Shown here: positions 62,827 through 64,000 of the stretch, piece after piece
Numbering within the stretch: the first letter of the stretch is position 1
Layout of the letters: the number at the start of each line of letters is the position of its first letter
Assembly: GCA_902766825.1 (NCBI GenBank)
Contig: CACXFB010000059.1
Span: 42,184 to 106,183, forward strand
Direction of reading: 5' to 3'
Source: an uncultured Lachnospiraceae bacterium
GTDB taxonomy: Bacteria; Bacillota; Clostridia; Lachnospirales; Lachnospiraceae
Length of the DNA stretch: 64,000 nt
Translations under genes and position numbers: made by a program
The notes under the pieces: model-generated
Database searches by the model: none
What the model saw: only the letters and a program-made list of their open reading frames with translations
Told to the model about the DNA's origin: nothing

Positions 62827-63831
62827 CTAGTTAGTTGCTTTTACAAATGCATCAAGTTTTTCTTTTGCCTTGCCACTTGCAAGTATTTCTTTTGCAGTTT
62901 CAATTGCCTGCTCGTATGTAATGCCGTCTTTTGAGATATAGATTCCGGCTGCGGCGTTAAGAATAACTGCATCTGTTTTAGCTCCCTTGGCACCACTTAA
63001 AATATCAAGTGTAATCTGTGCGTTCTCCTGTGGAGTTCCTCCGAGAATATCAGCTTTTGTAGCAAGCTTAAATCCAAGCTTTTGCGGATCAATCTCATAT
63101 GATGTGAAGTTGTCACCTCGAAACTCGCAGACTTTTGTCTTAGCACTTATTGAGATTTCATCAAGGCAATCCTCACCGTATACTACCATACCTTTTTTAA
63201 CACCCATTTTCTTTAAAACATGTGCCATAGGTTCAACGAGTTCTTCACAATATACACCCATTACCTGATAATCGGCATGTGCTGGATTGGTAAGAGGTCC
63301 TAATATGTTAAATACGGTTCTTATTCCAAGTTCCTTTCTAATTGGTCCTACATGTTTCATAGCTTTATGATATACCTGTGCAAATAAGAAACTTATCTTA
63401 TCGTCTTTTAATACCTTGGTCATCTTCTCAGGTTCAATTGTAATGTTAACTCCAAGAGCTTCTAATACATCAGCTGCACCGGATTTACTTGAGGCGGCTC
63501 TGTTACCATGCTTTGCAACAGGAATTCCGGCAGCTGAGATTATAAGAGAGGCGGTGCTTGATATGTTAAAGGAGTTAGACTTATCTCCGCCTGTTCCTAC
63601 AATTTCAAGTACGTCTTCATCATGTTCAACCTGTATAGCATGATCTCTCATGCTTACGGCAGAACCTGAAATTTCATCTATTGTCTCGCCCTTCATTGCA
63701 AGTGCAACAAGATATGCAGTCTTTTGAACATCTGTTGCTTCGCCACTCATTATCTCGTCCATGACTGTCTTTGCTTCTTCAAATGTAAGATCTTCTTTTG
63801 ATGTAAGTTTAATAATAGCTTCTTTAATCAT
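62827..63831 (-). CDS. trpD: Anthranilate phosphoribosyltransferase
   Basis: Joins anthranilate and PRPP. 334 aa, single-domain (no glutaminase fusion). Signatures: [17 protein letters not shown] near residue 76, [18 protein letters not shown], and [21 protein letters not shown] precedes the ATG. It lies between trpG and trpC. Confidence 0.96.
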   Translation of the reverse strand: MIKEAIIKLTSKEDLTFEEAKTVMDEIMSGEATDVQKTAYLVALAMKGETIDEISGSAVSMRDHAIQVEHDEDVLEIVGTGGDKSNSFNISSTASLIISAAGIPVAKHGNRAASSKSGAADVLEALGVNITIEPEKMTKVLKDDKISFLFAQVYHKAMKHVGPIRKELGIRTVFNILGPLTNPAHADYQVMGVYCEELVEPMAHVLKKMGVKKGMVVYGEDCLDEISISAKTKVCEFRGDNFTSYEIDPQKLGFKLATKADILGGTPQENAQITLDILSGAKGAKTDAVILNAAAGIYISKDGITYEQAIETAKEILASGKAKEKLDAFVKATN

Positions 63832-63867
63832 TTTAAATACCTCTTCTTTATGTCGTTGATTTTTTGA

Positions 63868-64000
63868 TTATAAGTTAATAAAATTCTCAAGAATAATTTT
63901 GCCGTCAGGTGTAAGTATTGACTCCGGATGAAACTGAACGCCGTATACAGGATATTCTTTATGCATAACAGCCATTATCTCACCGTCTGCTGTCGTAGCA
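63868..64000 (-). CDS. trpG: Anthranilate synthase glutamine amidotransferase component, 3' part
   Basis: Only the C-terminal 43 codons are in the window; the stop TAA is at 63870-63868. The minus-strand translation contains [14 protein letters not shown], with the catalytic His and Glu of class I amidotransferases. This supports TrpG (glutaminase giving ammonia for anthranilate) in a trpG-D-C-B-A operon; a PabA role cannot be fully excluded. It ends 37 bases before trpD. The gene continues beyond the right edge. Confidence 0.88.
   Translation of the reverse strand, partial: ATTADGEIMAVMHKEYPVYGVQFHPESILTPDGKIILENFINL

Overview
This is a 64 kb piece of a low-GC Gram-positive chromosome. Gene content and order point to a spore-forming member of the Clostridia, most likely Lachnospiraceae. 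The evidence is spoIVA, a Firmicutes-type SOS circuit, the rplU-prp-rpmA-obgE-yhbY-nadD-yqeK-rsfS string, radC-mreBCD-mrdA-minCDE-rodA, and purine-rich Shine-Dalgarno sequences. The genus cannot be decided from the window. Almost everything is core chromosome. No rRNA, tRNA, CRISPR array, insertion sequence or prophage was seen.

The left part (1-29.9 kb) is mostly on the plus strand. It holds rimO (cut by the window edge), pgsA, an HI0933/BaiN-type flavoprotein, cmk, ispH and rpsA, then a lone cheR, plsX-acpP-rnc-smc-ftsY and a threonine ammonia-lyase. recA-recX and rny follow, with a LexA box in the recA promoter region, then a NUDIX hydrolase. A short minus-strand insert carries aroF and a small unknown membrane protein and ends in an odd GC-rich hairpin. 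Next comes the radical-SAM pair (TIGR03960/TIGR03936), an RNase E/G, and the L21-Prp-L27-Obg-YhbY-NadD-YqeK-RsfS ribosome/NAD string. At 28.7-29.9 kb lexA faces a small LysM membrane protein of YneA type across a cluster of five LexA-like boxes.

The right part (30-64 kb) is almost wholly on the minus strand. It begins with a tyrosine recombinase that has a palindromic site upstream, an orphan BlaI/MecI-type repressor and a DUF4143-type ATPase placed behind lspA-rluD. Then come divIVA, sepF, a YggS-type PLP protein and a HlyD-like anchored protein, a small DUF378 protein, and a long cell-shape/division cluster: radC, mreB, mreC, mreD, PBP2, minC, minD, minE, rodA, mgsA and a D,D-carboxypeptidase. 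mutS-mutL-miaA plus a methionine gamma-lyase-like gene, a DHH phosphoesterase, spoIVA and trpG(partial)-trpD-trpC-trpB-trpA complete the window. The trp operon has no trpF at its usual place.

I found no complete new defence or mobile system. The best leads are regulatory or structural: the LexA-box array at lexA/yneA; a sigma-E-like promoter before spoIVA combined with an inverted repeat that could mask its ribosome binding site in read-through transcripts; the GC-rich palindromic element at 18.73 kb; the TTTCGCGAA palindrome upstream of the recombinase; and an 11-residue repeat array in the DivIVA-like protein. All assignments were made by reading the sequence; no database search was run.
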